Source: Rhodospirillales bacterium 24-66-33
GTDB taxonomy: Bacteria; Pseudomonadota; Alphaproteobacteria; Reyranellales; Reyranellaceae
NCBI GenBank assembly: GCA_002281855.1
Contig: NCHQ01000013.1
Coordinates: forward strand, 1 to 64,000
Length of the DNA: 64,000 nucleotides
Direction: 5' to 3'
Part shown: positions 18,250 to 27,152 of the stretch, piece after piece
How positions within the stretch are numbered: the stretch's first letter is position 1
How the letters are laid out: every line of letters begins with the position of its first letter
Made by a program: the position numbers and the translations under genes
The notes under the pieces: model-generated
Told to the model about the DNA's origin: nothing
What the model saw: the letters and a program-made list of their open reading frames with translations, nothing else
The model's database searches: none

Positions 18250-18265
18250 CCGCCGCACCCGGCGG
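18250..18265. terminator. short GC hairpin between convergent leuB and herA-like genes
   Basis: CCGCCG at 18250-18255 pairs with CGGCGG at 18260-18265 around a 4-nt loop, in the 25-bp gap between two convergent stops. There is no T-tract on either strand, so it is at best a weak or factor-assisted terminator serving both directions. Confidence 0.3.
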
Positions 18266-18266
18266 A

Positions 18267-19949
18267 TCAGCCTCTCAGGATCGAGCCCAACACGCCGCGC
18301 AAGACGGCGCCACCGACACTGGCGCCGATCGATGCGGCCCTGCCCCTGCCGAATACGGCCTTCGCCGCCTCACGCGCGGCGATGGTCGCCATGCTGCGCC
18401 CCGCCGCCTTGGCGACGGTGATGCCCACGGAATCGCGCTGACGTCCGGCCGGGGTCTTCTTCGGCTCCGCTGTGGGCGGCTGTGGCTGGGGCTGTGCCTT
18501 CTTCAGACGCGGCGCCGGCCGGGGTGCCGGCGGGATCGGCTGTTCGGCATCGGCCGGCGCCGGCTCGGCCCGCCGAGGCCCCCACGGCCCCGTAGTCGCC
18601 GGCACCGTGGGCGGCACCGATCCATACTGGCCGCGGCGGCGCGGCGGAGCCGCTTCAGGATTGGCCGCGACCACGCGACCGGTGAGAACTTCATAGGCCG
18701 ACTGGCGATCGACCGCCGTGTCGTATCTGCCAGCCAGCGGGCTCGCCGCCATGACGACCGCGCGCTCCTCTGGCGTGGCCGGTCCGATGCGGCCCTGCGG
18801 CGGGGCGATGAAGCAGCGTTCGACCGGAAACGGCACGCCCTTGGCGTCGAGGAACGACACCAGCGCCTCGCCGACGCCAAGCTCGGTAATGACCTGCGCG
18901 GCATCGAACGCCTTGTTGGGCCGGAACGTCTCGGCCGCCACCTTCACGGCCCGCTGGTCGCGCGGCGTGAAGGCCCTGAGCGCGTGCTGCACGCGGTTGC
19001 CCAGTTGCCCCAGCACGGTCTCCGGCAGGTCCAGAGGGTTCTGGGTGATGAAGTAGACGCCAACGCCCTTGGAGCGGATCAGCCGCACGACCTGCTCGAT
19101 CCGCGACAACAGCGCCTTGGGCGCGTCGTCGAACAGGAGATGCGCCTCATCGAAGAAGAAGACGAACTTCGGCTTGTCGAGATCGCCCACCTCGGGCAGC
19201 GATTCGAACAGCTCCGACAGCAGCCACAGCAGGAAGGTCGCGTAGAGGCGCGGGCTCTGCATCAGCCGGTCGGCCGCCAGGATGTTGATGGCGCCGTAGC
19301 CTGATGGATCGCAGCGGATCATGTCGGTGAGCACGAGGGCCGGCTCGCCGAAGAAACGCTCGCCGCCCTGCTGGCTGAGCGTCAGCAGCTGGCGCTGGAT
19401 TGTACCCACCGACGCCTTGCTGACATTGCCGAACTCCGTCGTCAGCGTGCCGGCATTCTCGGCGACCCATTGCAGCAGCGCCTGCAGGTCCTTGAAGTCG
19501 AGCAGAAGCAGCCCTTGCTGGTCGGCAATTCTGAAGACGATGTTGAGCACGCCCTCCTGCGTCTCGTTGAGCTGCAGCAGGCGGGCCATCAGCACCGGCC
19601 CCACCTCGCTCACCGTCGTGCGGATGGGATGGCCCTTCTCGCCGAACAGGTCCCAGAAGATCGTCGGGAAGGCACGCCCGGCATAGCCGTCGATGCCGAG
19701 CTGCCGCGCACGCTCGAGCGCCCGTGGATTGTCGCCGCCGGCCTGGCTTACCCCCGAGAGGTCGCCCTTAACGTCGGCCATGAACACCGGCACGCCGTAG
19801 GCCGAGAAGCCCTCCGCTATGGTCTGCAGGGTGACGGTCTTGCCGGTGCCGGTCGCGCCGGCGATCAGGCCGTGGCGGTTGGCGTATTTCAGAAGGAGAT
19901 ACTGGTCGGCAGTGCTGGCCCCCACGAAGATCGCCGCGTCGTCGCTCAT
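18267..19949 (-). CDS. HerA-like helicase/ATPase (DUF853 family)
   Basis: 560 aa. Related to E. coli YjgR: an FtsK/HerA-superfamily ATPase with Walker [12 protein letters not shown] near residue 35 and Walker [41 protein letters not shown] and [18 protein letters not shown] also match the family. Residues of about 425-500 form a Pro/Ala/Arg-rich linker, followed by a Gly/Ala-rich C-terminal segment ([13 protein letters not shown]). Family role is unproven; DNA or protein translocation is assumed from the fold. It diverges from a sugar-phosphate isomerase gene. No NurA partner is adjacent, unlike archaeal HerA. Confidence 0.9.
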   Translation of the reverse strand: MSDDAAIFVGASTADQYLLLKYANRHGLIAGATGTGKTVTLQTIAEGFSAYGVPVFMADVKGDLSGVSQAGGDNPRALERARQLGIDGYAGRAFPTIFWDLFGEKGHPIRTTVSEVGPVLMARLLQLNETQEGVLNIVFRIADQQGLLLLDFKDLQALLQWVAENAGTLTTEFGNVSKASVGTIQRQLLTLSQQGGERFFGEPALVLTDMIRCDPSGYGAINILAADRLMQSPRLYATFLLWLLSELFESLPEVGDLDKPKFVFFFDEAHLLFDDAPKALLSRIEQVVRLIRSKGVGVYFITQNPLDLPETVLGQLGNRVQHALRAFTPRDQRAVKVAAETFRPNKAFDAAQVITELGVGEALVSFLDAKGVPFPVERCFIAPPQGRIGPATPEERAVVMAASPLAGRYDTAVDRQSAYEVLTGRVVAANPEAAPPRRRGQYGSVPPTVPATTGPWGPRRAEPAPADAEQPIPPAPRPAPRLKKAQPQPQPPTAEPKKTPAGRQRDSVGITVAKAAGRSMATIAAREAAKAVFGRGRAASIGASVGGAVLRGVLGSILRG

Positions 19950-20012
19950 GCCGTCTCCCTTGCGCTCGCCCCGACTTTAGCCAAACAGGTCCGTCCATAG
20001 TAGGTTAGACCC

Positions 20013-20906
20013 ATGTCCCTTCCTCGTCTCGCGCTCGCCGTCATCGGCGACGAAATCGGCCCCTCCCTCGACGAAATGATCTCGTTCTGCGCCGAACACG
20101 ACGTGCGGCGCCTCGACATGCGCACGGTCGATGGCAGCAACCTGCTCGGCATGTCGATCGAGGACGGCGGCCGCATCGCCCGCAGGATCGAGGCCGCAGG
20201 GCTCAGCGTGCCGACCTTCGTCTCGCCGCTCCTCAAGTGGCCGGCACCCGGCAAGGAAAGCGCCGACGGCAAGGTCGACTTCGCCTTCGATCCGACCGAC
20301 TGTCCGGCCGACGACCCGTTGGTGCATGCCTTCGACATGGCCACGGTGCTGGGCGCCGAACGGATTCGCGTGTTCAGCCATCTGCGCTATCCCGGCTACA
20401 GGCCGGCCGATCTGATCGGGCGGTTCGAGCGGTTGGCCGATCTCAGTCTCACCTATTCCGTGACCGTCGAAATCGAGAACGAGCCCGCCTGCAACATCGG
20501 CTCGCTTGCCGAGCTCGCCGATTTCTTCACCGAACTGCAGGAAGCCCTGGCGTCCAATCCTTTGTCCGGCCAGTTGCGACCGCTGGTCGACATCGGCAAT
20601 GCCTGGTCGATGGGCGCGCCGCCGACCGACGCCGAGATCGCCGTACTGGCGCCTCTGGTCGACCTCATCCATCTCAAGGATCGCGACCTGTCGGCCAAGC
20701 GCACCGTGCCCTTGGGCGACGGCGACGTTCCGTGGGCCCAGGAACTCACGCGGCTGCTGACCGCGGTGAGCAAGGCCCCCAATCCGGTCAAACAGATCCA
20801 CGCCAGCATCGAGACGCATTGCCCGCAGGATGGACGCAACGCGACAGCGCGCTCCGTCGCCGCCTTCCGCCGCATCGCGGCCGAGATCGGCGTCGAGGTC
20901 GTTTAG
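20013..20906 (+). CDS. sugar phosphate isomerase/epimerase family (TIM barrel)
   Basis: 297 aa. AP-endonuclease-2/xylose-isomerase-like TIM barrel: strand-end acidic and His residues expected for metal binding are in VTVEIENEPACNIG, RPLVDIGNAW, LIHLKDRD and HASIETH. Family members isomerise or epimerise sugars and inositol derivatives; the substrate is not evident. It stands alone between a divergent HerA-like gene and a repeat-filled spacer with a convergent GST gene. Confidence 0.82.
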   Translation: MSLPRLALAVIGDEIGPSLDEMISFCAEHDVRRLDMRTVDGSNLLGMSIEDGGRIARRIEAAGLSVPTFVSPLLKWPAPGKESADGKVDFAFDPTDCPADDPLVHAFDMATVLGAERIRVFSHLRYPGYRPADLIGRFERLADLSLTYSVTVEIENEPACNIGSLAELADFFTELQEALASNPLSGQLRPLVDIGNAWSMGAPPTDAEIAVLAPLVDLIHLKDRDLSAKRTVPLGDGDVPWAQELTRLLTAVSKAPNPVKQIHASIETHCPQDGRNATARSVAAFRRIAAEIGVEVV

Positions 20907-20917
20907 AGTCAACACGA

Positions 20918-21048
20918 CCTCACCCTGAGGAGCGGTCCGCAGGAGCGCGTCTCGAAGGGTAGGCACGCGAACCATGTATGTTGCCCATCCTTCGAGACGG
21001 TCGTGGAGTTTACCCCGAGGTACTCGAGGGGCGACCTCCTCAGAGGCT
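20918..21048. repeat. REP-like palindromic element, copy 1
   Basis: Begins CCTCACCCTGAGGAGC, then GCGTCTCGAAGGGTAGGC, then the inverse-complementary inner arm TTGCCCATCCTTCGAGACG, and ends with a decayed outer arm (CGACCTCCTCAGAGG). The same blocks recur in copy 2. Outer arms are more diverged than in copy 2. Confidence 0.75.
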
Positions 21049-21098
21049 GACTCGAAATGAATGCAGCTAGAACAAGAGGCTACGAACAGCCCCGATAA

Positions 21099-21211
21099 CC
21101 TCACCCTGAGGAGCATCGCGCAGCGATGCGTCTCGAAGGGTGGGAACGCGCACCTTGCCTGTTGCCCATCCTTCGAGACGCCGCGCAAGGCGCGGCTCCT
21201 CAGGATGAGGT
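21099..21211. repeat. REP-like palindromic element, copy 2
   Basis: Nearly perfect double inverted repeat. The outer arm CCTCACCCTGAGGAGC pairs with GCTCCTCAGGATGAGG with one mismatch. The inner arm GCGTCTCGAAGGGTGGGAAC pairs with GTTGCCCATCCTTCGAGACG with few mismatches. A further partial arm (CTCTCAGGATGAGG) lies at 21248-21261. Such elements are frequent intergenic repeats in rhizobial-type genomes. Confidence 0.85.
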
Positions 21212-21292
21212 AAGTGCTTGAATCGATTCAATTCACTTCCGGCCAGCCTCTCAGGATGAGGTGTTGGTTATGGTCGATTCAAAATCTTGTCT

Positions 21293-22216
21293 TCAAACCG
21301 TCGTGATGACGAAGCCGGCGCGGGGGAAGTGAACCACCACGTCGCCGACTTGTTCGTGATGCCGCTTGATCGAGACGCGGTCGCTTGCAAGTCCAACCAG
21401 CACGCCGCTCACGGGCACCTTGCCGGTATCGTCGGGCGTGACGCTGATCGTCTGGCCGGCCCTCAGGCCGCTGGGATCGTGGCTATCGATGGTCGTCGCC
21501 TCGGGGGTCGCGGCTTTCGCGATCGCGATCGCCTCGGCGGCGGTCATCTCCGTCGGGCTTCCGCTGCCGGCCGCCTTCAGGCGCTCCGACCAGGCCGTCA
21601 GGAGCGGCAGCCGGTCGAACGGCGGCACCGGCTTTCCGCCGCCCAACCGCTCCTTGATGAACCAGACGGGATTGTAGAGGGCGCAATCGGCGAGGCACGT
21701 CGCGTCACCCAGCAGATAGGGCCGGCCATCGGCCAGCATCTGTTCGGCCATCACGAGCTGCGCGTAGGTCTGCTGCAGTGCCATCGGTGCGGCGGCCTTC
21801 AGCGCGGCCGCGTCGAAGGAACGGCCCGAGAAAGCGCTGCGATCCTTGAGGAAGGCCTCCGGCAGCTTGTCGCCCAGCGCGCCCATCACGACGCCGACGG
21901 CGGCCCAGAAGATGTTGCGGTCGACCCACATGGCGAGCGCCCGCGCCTCGCCCTCCTTGCCCTTGGGCAGCAGCGGCGGTGTCGGCGCGCGCTTCTCGAT
22001 CTCCAGCATGATCAACTGCGTGTCGCAGTAGATGTCGGCGCCGACCTGCATCACAGGCGTCTTGCGATAGCCGCCGGTCAGCGGCATCAGGTCGGGCTTG
22101 GGCAGGATGTTCGGAATCACGACCGACTTCCACGCCGCGTTCTTGAGGCCGAAGGCAATGCGCACCTTCTCCGAGAAGGGCGAATTCGGATAGTGGTGCA
22201 GGATCATGTCGCTCAT
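21293..22216 (-). CDS. glutathione S-transferase family protein
   Basis: 307 aa. N-terminal thioredoxin-fold half starts [22 protein letters not shown], with [23 protein letters not shown] as the glutathione-binding region (cis-Pro and the acidic/Ser pair). The helical C-terminal half includes [20 protein letters not shown]. About 70 extra residues at the C-terminus ([20 protein letters not shown] and onward) form a small beta-rich module not present in standard GSTs. Starts inside the end of rpe (4-bp ATGA overlap), so it is co-translated with it. Substrate unknown. Confidence 0.85.
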   Translation of the reverse strand: MSDMILHHYPNSPFSEKVRIAFGLKNAAWKSVVIPNILPKPDLMPLTGGYRKTPVMQVGADIYCDTQLIMLEIEKRAPTPPLLPKGKEGEARALAMWVDRNIFWAAVGVVMGALGDKLPEAFLKDRSAFSGRSFDAAALKAAAPMALQQTYAQLVMAEQMLADGRPYLLGDATCLADCALYNPVWFIKERLGGGKPVPPFDRLPLLTAWSERLKAAGSGSPTEMTAAEAIAIAKAATPEATTIDSHDPSGLRAGQTISVTPDDTGKVPVSGVLVGLASDRVSIKRHHEQVGDVVVHFPRAGFVITTV

Positions 22217-22875
22217 GAGCGCAGCGCCGCGATGTTGGCAGCGTAGCGGTCGGGCCCGCCGGAGAAAACGGCGGTGCCGGCAACCAGCACGTCCGCACCG
22301 GCCTGGATGCAGCGCTTCGCCGTCTCGACATTGACGCCGCCATCGACCTCGAGGTCGATCGGCTTGCCCAGCGCGTCGATCGCCTGGCGCAGGGCGGCGA
22401 TCTTGGCGAGCTGGCTCTCGATGAAGGCCTGTCCGCCGAATCCCGGATTGACGCTCATCACCAGCACGAGATCGAGATCGCCCAGCACGTGTTCGATGGC
22501 GCTGAGCGGCGTCGCCGGATTGAGCACGACGCCCGCCTTGCGGCCGAGACTCTTGATGAGCTGGATCGTGCGATGGACGTGAGGACCGGCCTCGGGGTGG
22601 AAGGAAATCACGTCGGCGCCGGCCTCGACATAGGCGGGCACCAGCGGATCGACCGGCGAGATCATGAGGTGGACGTCGAAGGGCTGCTTGCTGTGCTTGC
22701 GCAGCGCCTTCACCACCATCGGGCCGATCGTGAGGTTGGGCACGAAATGCCCGTCCATCACGTCGACATGGATCCAGTCGGCACCGGCTTCGGTGATCGC
22801 CTCGACCTCGCGGCCGAGCGCGGCGAAATCCGCCGACAGGATGGAGGGGGCGATGCGGACGGGCTGTTGCGCCAT
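22213..22875 (-). CDS. rpe: ribulose-phosphate 3-epimerase
   Basis: 220 aa. Interconverts ribulose-5-P and xylulose-5-P in the pentose phosphate and Calvin cycles. [52 protein letters not shown] and LEVDGGVN are the diagnostic TIM-barrel blocks with metal-binding His and Asp residues. Lies 8 bp after pheA and overlaps the GST gene by 4 bp. Confidence 0.97.
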   Translation of the reverse strand: MAQQPVRIAPSILSADFAALGREVEAITEAGADWIHVDVMDGHFVPNLTIGPMVVKALRKHSKQPFDVHLMISPVDPLVPAYVEAGADVISFHPEAGPHVHRTIQLIKSLGRKAGVVLNPATPLSAIEHVLGDLDLVLVMSVNPGFGGQAFIESQLAKIAALRQAIDALGKPIDLEVDGGVNVETAKRCIQAGADVLVAGTAVFSGGPDRYAANIAALRS

Positions 22876-22883
22876 GGAAGACC

Positions 22884-23813
22884 TCAGGTGCCGGGACGGG
22901 TCGGGGCTTCCCAGCCCTTGCGCCGGAAGGGGTTGGCCGGGAAGGAGCCCAGCATCTTCAATTCGTCGGAGAAGAAGCCCAGCTCTTCGAGCGCCAGCAG
23001 CACATTGCGCTGCTCGGGATGGCCCTCGACCTCAGCGTAGAACAGCGCCTGTTCGAAGCGGGCGCCGGACAGGTAGCTTTCCAGCTTCACCATGTTGACC
23101 CCGTTGGTCGCGAACCCGCCCAGCGCCTTGTAGAGCGCCGCCGGCCGGCTCTTCACCCGGAACAGGAAGGCGGTCATGCATTGCACGGTGCGCCAGTCGG
23201 GATGGGCCTCCTCGCGCGAGAAGACCAGCATGCGCGTCGTGTTGTGGTCGGCATCCTCGATGTTCTTGGCCAGCACCTTGAGATCGTAGATGCGGGCGGC
23301 GAGCGACGAGGCGATGGCGCCGACGCTGGCATCGCCGATCTCGGCGATCTCCCGCGCCGCGCCGGCGGTATCGGCATGGACCACCGGCTGCAGCTTGTTC
23401 TTCTTCAGGAAGTTGCGGCACTGGGCCAGTGCCTGGACATGGCTCTTCACCGTCCGGATCGACTTCAGCGACGCCCCTGGCAGCGCCACCAGGCAGTGCT
23501 CGACCCGCTGGAAGTGCTCGGCCACGATCTTCAGCTTGGTATGCGGCAGCAGGCTGTGCAGGTCTGCAACGCGGCCGGCGATCGAATTTTCGACCGGGAT
23601 CATGGCCAGCTCCGCCTTGCCGGCCTGGACGGCGCCCATCGCGGCGTCGAAGGTCGGACACGGCAGGGTCGTCATGTACGGAAAGGCCGCCCGGCAGGCC
23701 ATGTCGGAATTGGCGCCGGGCTCGCCCTGGAAGGCGATGATGTTGCTGGCAGCGGCCTTGGCCCCCTGCCTTGCGCCCCGCCGTTCCGCCCGTCCCTTGG
23801 CCATCTGCCGCAC
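22884..23813 (-). CDS. pheA: prephenate dehydratase
   Basis: 309 aa, single-function alphaproteobacterial type without a chorismate mutase domain. The catalytic domain has [41 protein letters not shown] and the TTRM motif ([11 protein letters not shown]). The C-terminal ACT domain for phenylalanine feedback includes [21 protein letters not shown] and LESYLSG. The first 20 residues are Arg/Ala-rich and the true start may be slightly downstream (Met4). Upstream of rpe on the minus strand and divergent from cytochrome c. Confidence 0.95.
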   Translation of the reverse strand: MRQMAKGRAERRGARQGAKAAASNIIAFQGEPGANSDMACRAAFPYMTTLPCPTFDAAMGAVQAGKAELAMIPVENSIAGRVADLHSLLPHTKLKIVAEHFQRVEHCLVALPGASLKSIRTVKSHVQALAQCRNFLKKNKLQPVVHADTAGAAREIAEIGDASVGAIASSLAARIYDLKVLAKNIEDADHNTTRMLVFSREEAHPDWRTVQCMTAFLFRVKSRPAALYKALGGFATNGVNMVKLESYLSGARFEQALFYAEVEGHPEQRNVLLALEELGFFSDELKMLGSFPANPFRRKGWEAPTRPGT

Positions 23814-23977
23814 TCCCCGCCTCGCTTTTTGACGCCCACCGATAGGCGAAAAACCTCGTAATATCCGGCACTTGCGACGTTCCGCCGCGCGATCCGCCTG
23901 ACGCGATGGAATACTACTGGCGACGGTGCGGGCATGCTACAGCAGCGTCCGTAGAATTCGCCGCTTCGGGATTTGAC

Positions 23978-24508
23978 ATGGCCAGTTTCAACACGATCGC
24001 AGGCTGCGTTTTGGCTTCCGCCCTCTTCGCGATGGTGGTCGGCAAGGTCTCCAATGCCGTCGTGCATCCGCACAAGCTCGACAAGCCGGCCCTGGCCGTC
24101 TCTGACGAGGCGCCGACGCAGACGGCCGCCGCACCGGCTGGCATCGAGATTCCGCCGATCGGCCCGAAGCTCGCCGGCGCCAACGTCGATGCCGGCAAGG
24201 CCCTCTTCCAGAAGCAGTGCTTCTCCTGCCACACGGTCGACAAGGGCGGCGCCAACAAGGTCGGTCCGAACCTGTGGGGCGTGGTCAACCGTCCCAAGGC
24301 AAGCCATGCGGGCTTTTCCTACTCTTCGGCGCTGACCGCCAAGGGTGGCGACTGGAGCTACGAGGATATCGACCACATGATCTTCAAGCCGACCGCCTAT
24401 GTGCGCGGCACGAAGATGGCGTTCGCCGGCCTTCCCAAGGAGCAGGATCGCGCCGACGTCATCGCGTACCTGCGCACGATGGCCGACACGCCCGCACCCC
24501 TTCCCTAG
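23978..24508 (+). CDS. membrane-anchored class I cytochrome c
   Basis: 176 aa from ATG 23978 (an upstream ATG at 23906 gives an untypical leader). The N-terminal hydrophobic segment CVLASALFAMVVGKVSNAV probably stays as an anchor, followed by a Pro/Ala linker. The haem site is CFSCH in ALFQKQCFSCHTVDKGG; the axial Met is in TKMAFAGLPKEQDRADVIAYL. KVGPNLWGVVNRPKASHAGF is typical of cytochrome c552/CycM, an electron carrier to cytochrome oxidase. Placement opposite pheA is common in alphaproteobacteria. The stop abuts the hisN-like start. Confidence 0.92.
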   Translation: MASFNTIAGCVLASALFAMVVGKVSNAVVHPHKLDKPALAVSDEAPTQTAAAPAGIEIPPIGPKLAGANVDAGKALFQKQCFSCHTVDKGGANKVGPNLWGVVNRPKASHAGFSYSSALTAKGGDWSYEDIDHMIFKPTAYVRGTKMAFAGLPKEQDRADVIAYLRTMADTPAPLP

Positions 24509-25279
24509 GTGGTTCCGTCCGATCTCGTCGCGCTGGCCCATCGGCTGGCCGACGCCGCCCGGCCGATCGCGGCCCGCTATTTCCGCACCGGCGTCACGGT
24601 CGACGACAAGTCCGACCTGAGCCCCGTCACCATCGCCGACCGCGAAGCCGAGACGGCGATGCGTGAGTTGCTGACATGCGAGGTCCCCCACCATGGCGTG
24701 TTCGGCGAGGAGCATGGCGCGATCCGCACCGACGCCGACTATGTCTGGGTGCTCGATCCGATCGACGGCACCAAGGCCTTCATCACCGGCCTGCCGTTGT
24801 TCGGCACGCTGATCGGCCTGTTCCACAAGGGCAAGCCGGTACTCGGCATCATCGACCAGCCGATCCTGCAGGAACGCTGGCTCGGCGTCGAAGGCGAGCG
24901 TTCGACGCTGAACGGCAAGCCGATCTCGGTGCGCGCCTGCGCGAGCCTCGCCAACGCCTACATGTATTCGACCGCGCCCGGCATGTTTGCCGACGGCTAC
25001 GCCCAGCCGCATCAGGCGCTCACCGAGAAGGTGAAGCTCTTCCGTTGGGGCGGCGATTGCTACGCCTATGGCCTGCTGGCGGCGGGCCATGTCGACCTCG
25101 TCGTCGAGGCCGACCTCAAGCTCTACGACTATGCCGCCCTCATTCCGGTCATCACGGGAGCCGGCGGCACCATCACCGACTGGAAGGGCAAGGCCCTCGA
25201 CATGCATTCCGACGGCGCCGTTGTCGCTGCCGGAGACGCCGCGGTTCACCGCGCCGCGCTGGACATCCTCTCCGCGTAG
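24509..25279 (+). CDS. hisN: inositol monophosphatase family, histidinol-phosphatase-like
   Basis: 256 aa, GTG start immediately after the cytochrome c stop. Metal-binding motifs of the IMPase family: GEEHG, LDPIDGTKAFITGLPLFGTL and the C-terminal WGGDCYAYGLLAAGHVDLVVE. FITG after DGTKAF fits HisN-type histidinol-phosphatases better than true inositol monophosphatases. hisB and hisH lie about 6 kb away on the same strand, which is loosely supportive. Its last 34 bp overlap the 3' end of the convergent GNAT gene. Confidence 0.85.
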   Translation: MVPSDLVALAHRLADAARPIAARYFRTGVTVDDKSDLSPVTIADREAETAMRELLTCEVPHHGVFGEEHGAIRTDADYVWVLDPIDGTKAFITGLPLFGTLIGLFHKGKPVLGIIDQPILQERWLGVEGERSTLNGKPISVRACASLANAYMYSTAPGMFADGYAQPHQALTEKVKLFRWGGDCYAYGLLAAGHVDLVVEADLKLYDYAALIPVITGAGGTITDWKGKALDMHSDGAVVAAGDAAVHRAALDILSA

Positions 25280-25794
25280 GTCGTGCGGTCGACGTCGTAC
25301 CAGACGATGTCGGTGAAGCCCTTGTAGTCGACGCGCTTGCGGTAGGTGAGACCCAGCCGCTCCATCACCGAACGCGACGCGCGGTTCTCTTCGAGGGTAA
25401 TCGCGAAGATCGAGTCCAGTTCCAGCGTCTCGAACCCGTAGGCGAGCGCCGCGCGCGCCGCTTCGGTCGCATAGCCCTGGCCCCAGGCATCGGGATGCAG
25501 CGACCACAGCACCTCGACGCCGTCAAACTGCTCGATGAAATTGAGCCCGGCATGGCCGATCAGCCTGCCCTCGCGGAACACGCCCCACGGGGCGAGGCGG
25601 CGTTCCTGCCAGGAAACCGCGAAGCGCTCGATCGCGGCATGGGCCGCCGCCACCAAATCGCCTTCCTGCGCCTTGCCCGGCGCGGGCGGCAGCCAGCGGG
25701 CCACCTCGGGATGAAAGCGCATGGCCGCGTAATCTTCGGCGTCGGCGGGCAGCAGGGGCCTGAGCGAGAGGCGCTCGGTCGTCACGATCGTCAT
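25246..25794 (-). CDS. GNAT family N-acetyltransferase (RimJ/RimL-like)
   Basis: 182 aa. Starts TERLSLRPLLPADAEDYAAM, as in RimJ/RimL-type enzymes. The acetyl-CoA loop is DAWGQGYATEAARAAL, and ENRASRSVMERLGL is the typical C-terminal helix. Substrate could be a ribosomal protein N-terminus, an amino acid or an antibiotic; nothing nearby decides. Its 3' end overlaps the convergent hisN-like gene by 34 bp. Confidence 0.9.
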   Translation of the reverse strand: MTIVTTERLSLRPLLPADAEDYAAMRFHPEVARWLPPAPGKAQEGDLVAAAHAAIERFAVSWQERRLAPWGVFREGRLIGHAGLNFIEQFDGVEVLWSLHPDAWGQGYATEAARAALAYGFETLELDSIFAITLEENRASRSVMERLGLTYRKRVDYKGFTDIVWYDVDRTTYAERMSSAAR

Positions 25795-25898
25795 GGTGGA
25801 ACCACTTTACACAACTTTACCGGCGCGAGATGGGCGCGAAACCGGGACCCTCCATCTTGGCTTCACGGGGACAGCACCCGAACCAGATGGAGACAGAC

Positions 25899-26366
25899 AT
25901 GACGAACCTCAGCATCAAGACGGCAATGGCGGCCCTCCTCGCGGGCAGCCTCGCGGCGACCGCCGGCATGCCGGCCTTTGCCCGGGCGGACGGCGGGTCG
26001 GTCGATCCGGCCAAGTTCCAGGAGCGCATCGAGAAGCGCGTGGACAAGGCGCTCAACGGCACCGACGCGACGCAGGACCAGAAGACGAAGATCGTCGGCA
26101 TCCTCAAGGCCGCCTTTGCCGACATGAAGCCGCTGCATGCCCAGCGCGCCGAGAACCGCAAGGCGATGCGCGCGGCGCTCGAGGCCCCGACCATCGACCC
26201 GGCGAAGATCGAGCAGATCCGCGTCGAGCAGATGAAGATCGCGGACGACAGCTCCAAGCGCTTCACCAAGGCTCTGACCGACGCCGGCAACGTGCTGAAC
26301 GCCAACCAGCGCCAGGCCTTCTTCAAGACCTGGAACGACCACAAGCACGGCCCCCGGAAAGGCTGA
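25899..26366 (+). CDS. Spy/CpxP-like periplasmic protein
   Basis: 155 aa from ATG 25899, which has GGAGA 5 nt upstream; earlier in-frame ATGs lack one. Signal peptide MAALLAGSLAATAGMPAFA with Ala-rich cleavage region. The mature part is almost wholly helical and charged, with two LTxxQ-like motifs (DATQDQKTKIV and LNANQRQAFF), the hallmark of the CpxP/Spy chaperone family. It sits directly before a response regulator and sensor kinase, as CpxP does near CpxRA, so it may be a feedback inhibitor or target of that system. That role is inference. Confidence 0.8.
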   Translation: MTNLSIKTAMAALLAGSLAATAGMPAFARADGGSVDPAKFQERIEKRVDKALNGTDATQDQKTKIVGILKAAFADMKPLHAQRAENRKAMRAALEAPTIDPAKIEQIRVEQMKIADDSSKRFTKALTDAGNVLNANQRQAFFKTWNDHKHGPRKG

Positions 26367-26422
26367 GCGGCAAGAGCTGACGGAAGATGACATCGGGACC
26401 GCGCCGGTCCGATACTGAGCCA

Positions 26423-27115
26423 ATGGCCGAGCGCATCCTGATGATCGACGACGACGACCGCCTCGCCGGGATGGTTTCCGACTATCTCGGCGGGGCGGGC
26501 TTTCGCGTGACGGTGGCCAATACCGGACGCGACGGCGAGGCCCAGCTGAAGCGCGAGACCTTCGACGCGGTCATCCTCGACCTCATGCTGCCGGATGCCG
26601 ACGGTCTGGACCTCTGCCGCCGCCTGCGCTCCACCAGCGACGTGCCGATCCTGATGCTGACCGCGCGCGGCGAGCCGATGGACCGGGTGGTCGGCCTCGA
26701 ACTGGGCGCCGACGACTATCTCGCCAAGCCCTTCGAGCCGCGCGAGCTGCAGGCGCGCCTGCGCGCCATCCTGCGCCGCAAGGGAGGAGCGGCGCCGAAG
26801 TCCGACGTGCTTCGTTTCGGTCGTCTCGAGATCGACAAGGGCGCCCGCGTCGTCCGTGTCGACGGCGAGGAACGCACCATCACCTCCTACCAGTTCGCAC
26901 TGCTGCTCGCGCTGGCCGAACGCGCCGGCCGCGTCCTGTCCCGCGACGCGCTGATGGATCTGCTGAAAGGCGAAAAGCTCGAAGCCTTCGACCGCTCGGT
27001 CGACGTCCATGTCAGCCGCATCCGCGCCGCCATCGAGGACGATCCCAAGAAGCCACGCCGCATCCTCACCCTGCGCGGCACCGGCTACGTCTTCGCGAAG
27101 GACCAGGATCGATGA
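26423..27115 (+). CDS. OmpR-family response regulator
   Basis: 230 aa. Receiver domain with acidic pocket DDDD (9-12), phosphorylatable Asp53 (VILDLMLPDADGLDLC), LTARGEPMD and the KPFEPRELQARLRAIL switch lysine. The C-terminal winged-helix has RVLSRDALMDLL and RSVDVHVSRIRAAIEDD, the OmpR/PhoB DNA-binding signature. ATG 26423 gives the standard MAERILMIDD start. Followed 37 bp later by its cognate sensor kinase and preceded by the Spy-like gene. Confidence 0.94.
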   Translation: MAERILMIDDDDRLAGMVSDYLGGAGFRVTVANTGRDGEAQLKRETFDAVILDLMLPDADGLDLCRRLRSTSDVPILMLTARGEPMDRVVGLELGADDYLAKPFEPRELQARLRAILRRKGGAAPKSDVLRFGRLEIDKGARVVRVDGEERTITSYQFALLLALAERAGRVLSRDALMDLLKGEKLEAFDRSVDVHVSRIRAAIEDDPKKPRRILTLRGTGYVFAKDQDR

Positions 27116-27152
27116 GACCAAGGCTTGTTCTTCGCTGCCTCGACCGATAGCC

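Larger units (their letters stand above)
20907..21292. other. 386-bp repeat-bearing spacer between convergent genes
   Basis: No coding potential seen. The spacer holds two copies and one partial copy of a long palindromic element (listed separately) plus short AT-richer stretches containing GAATCGATTC. It separates the stop codons of two convergent genes, so the palindromes may also act as terminators. Confidence 0.75.
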
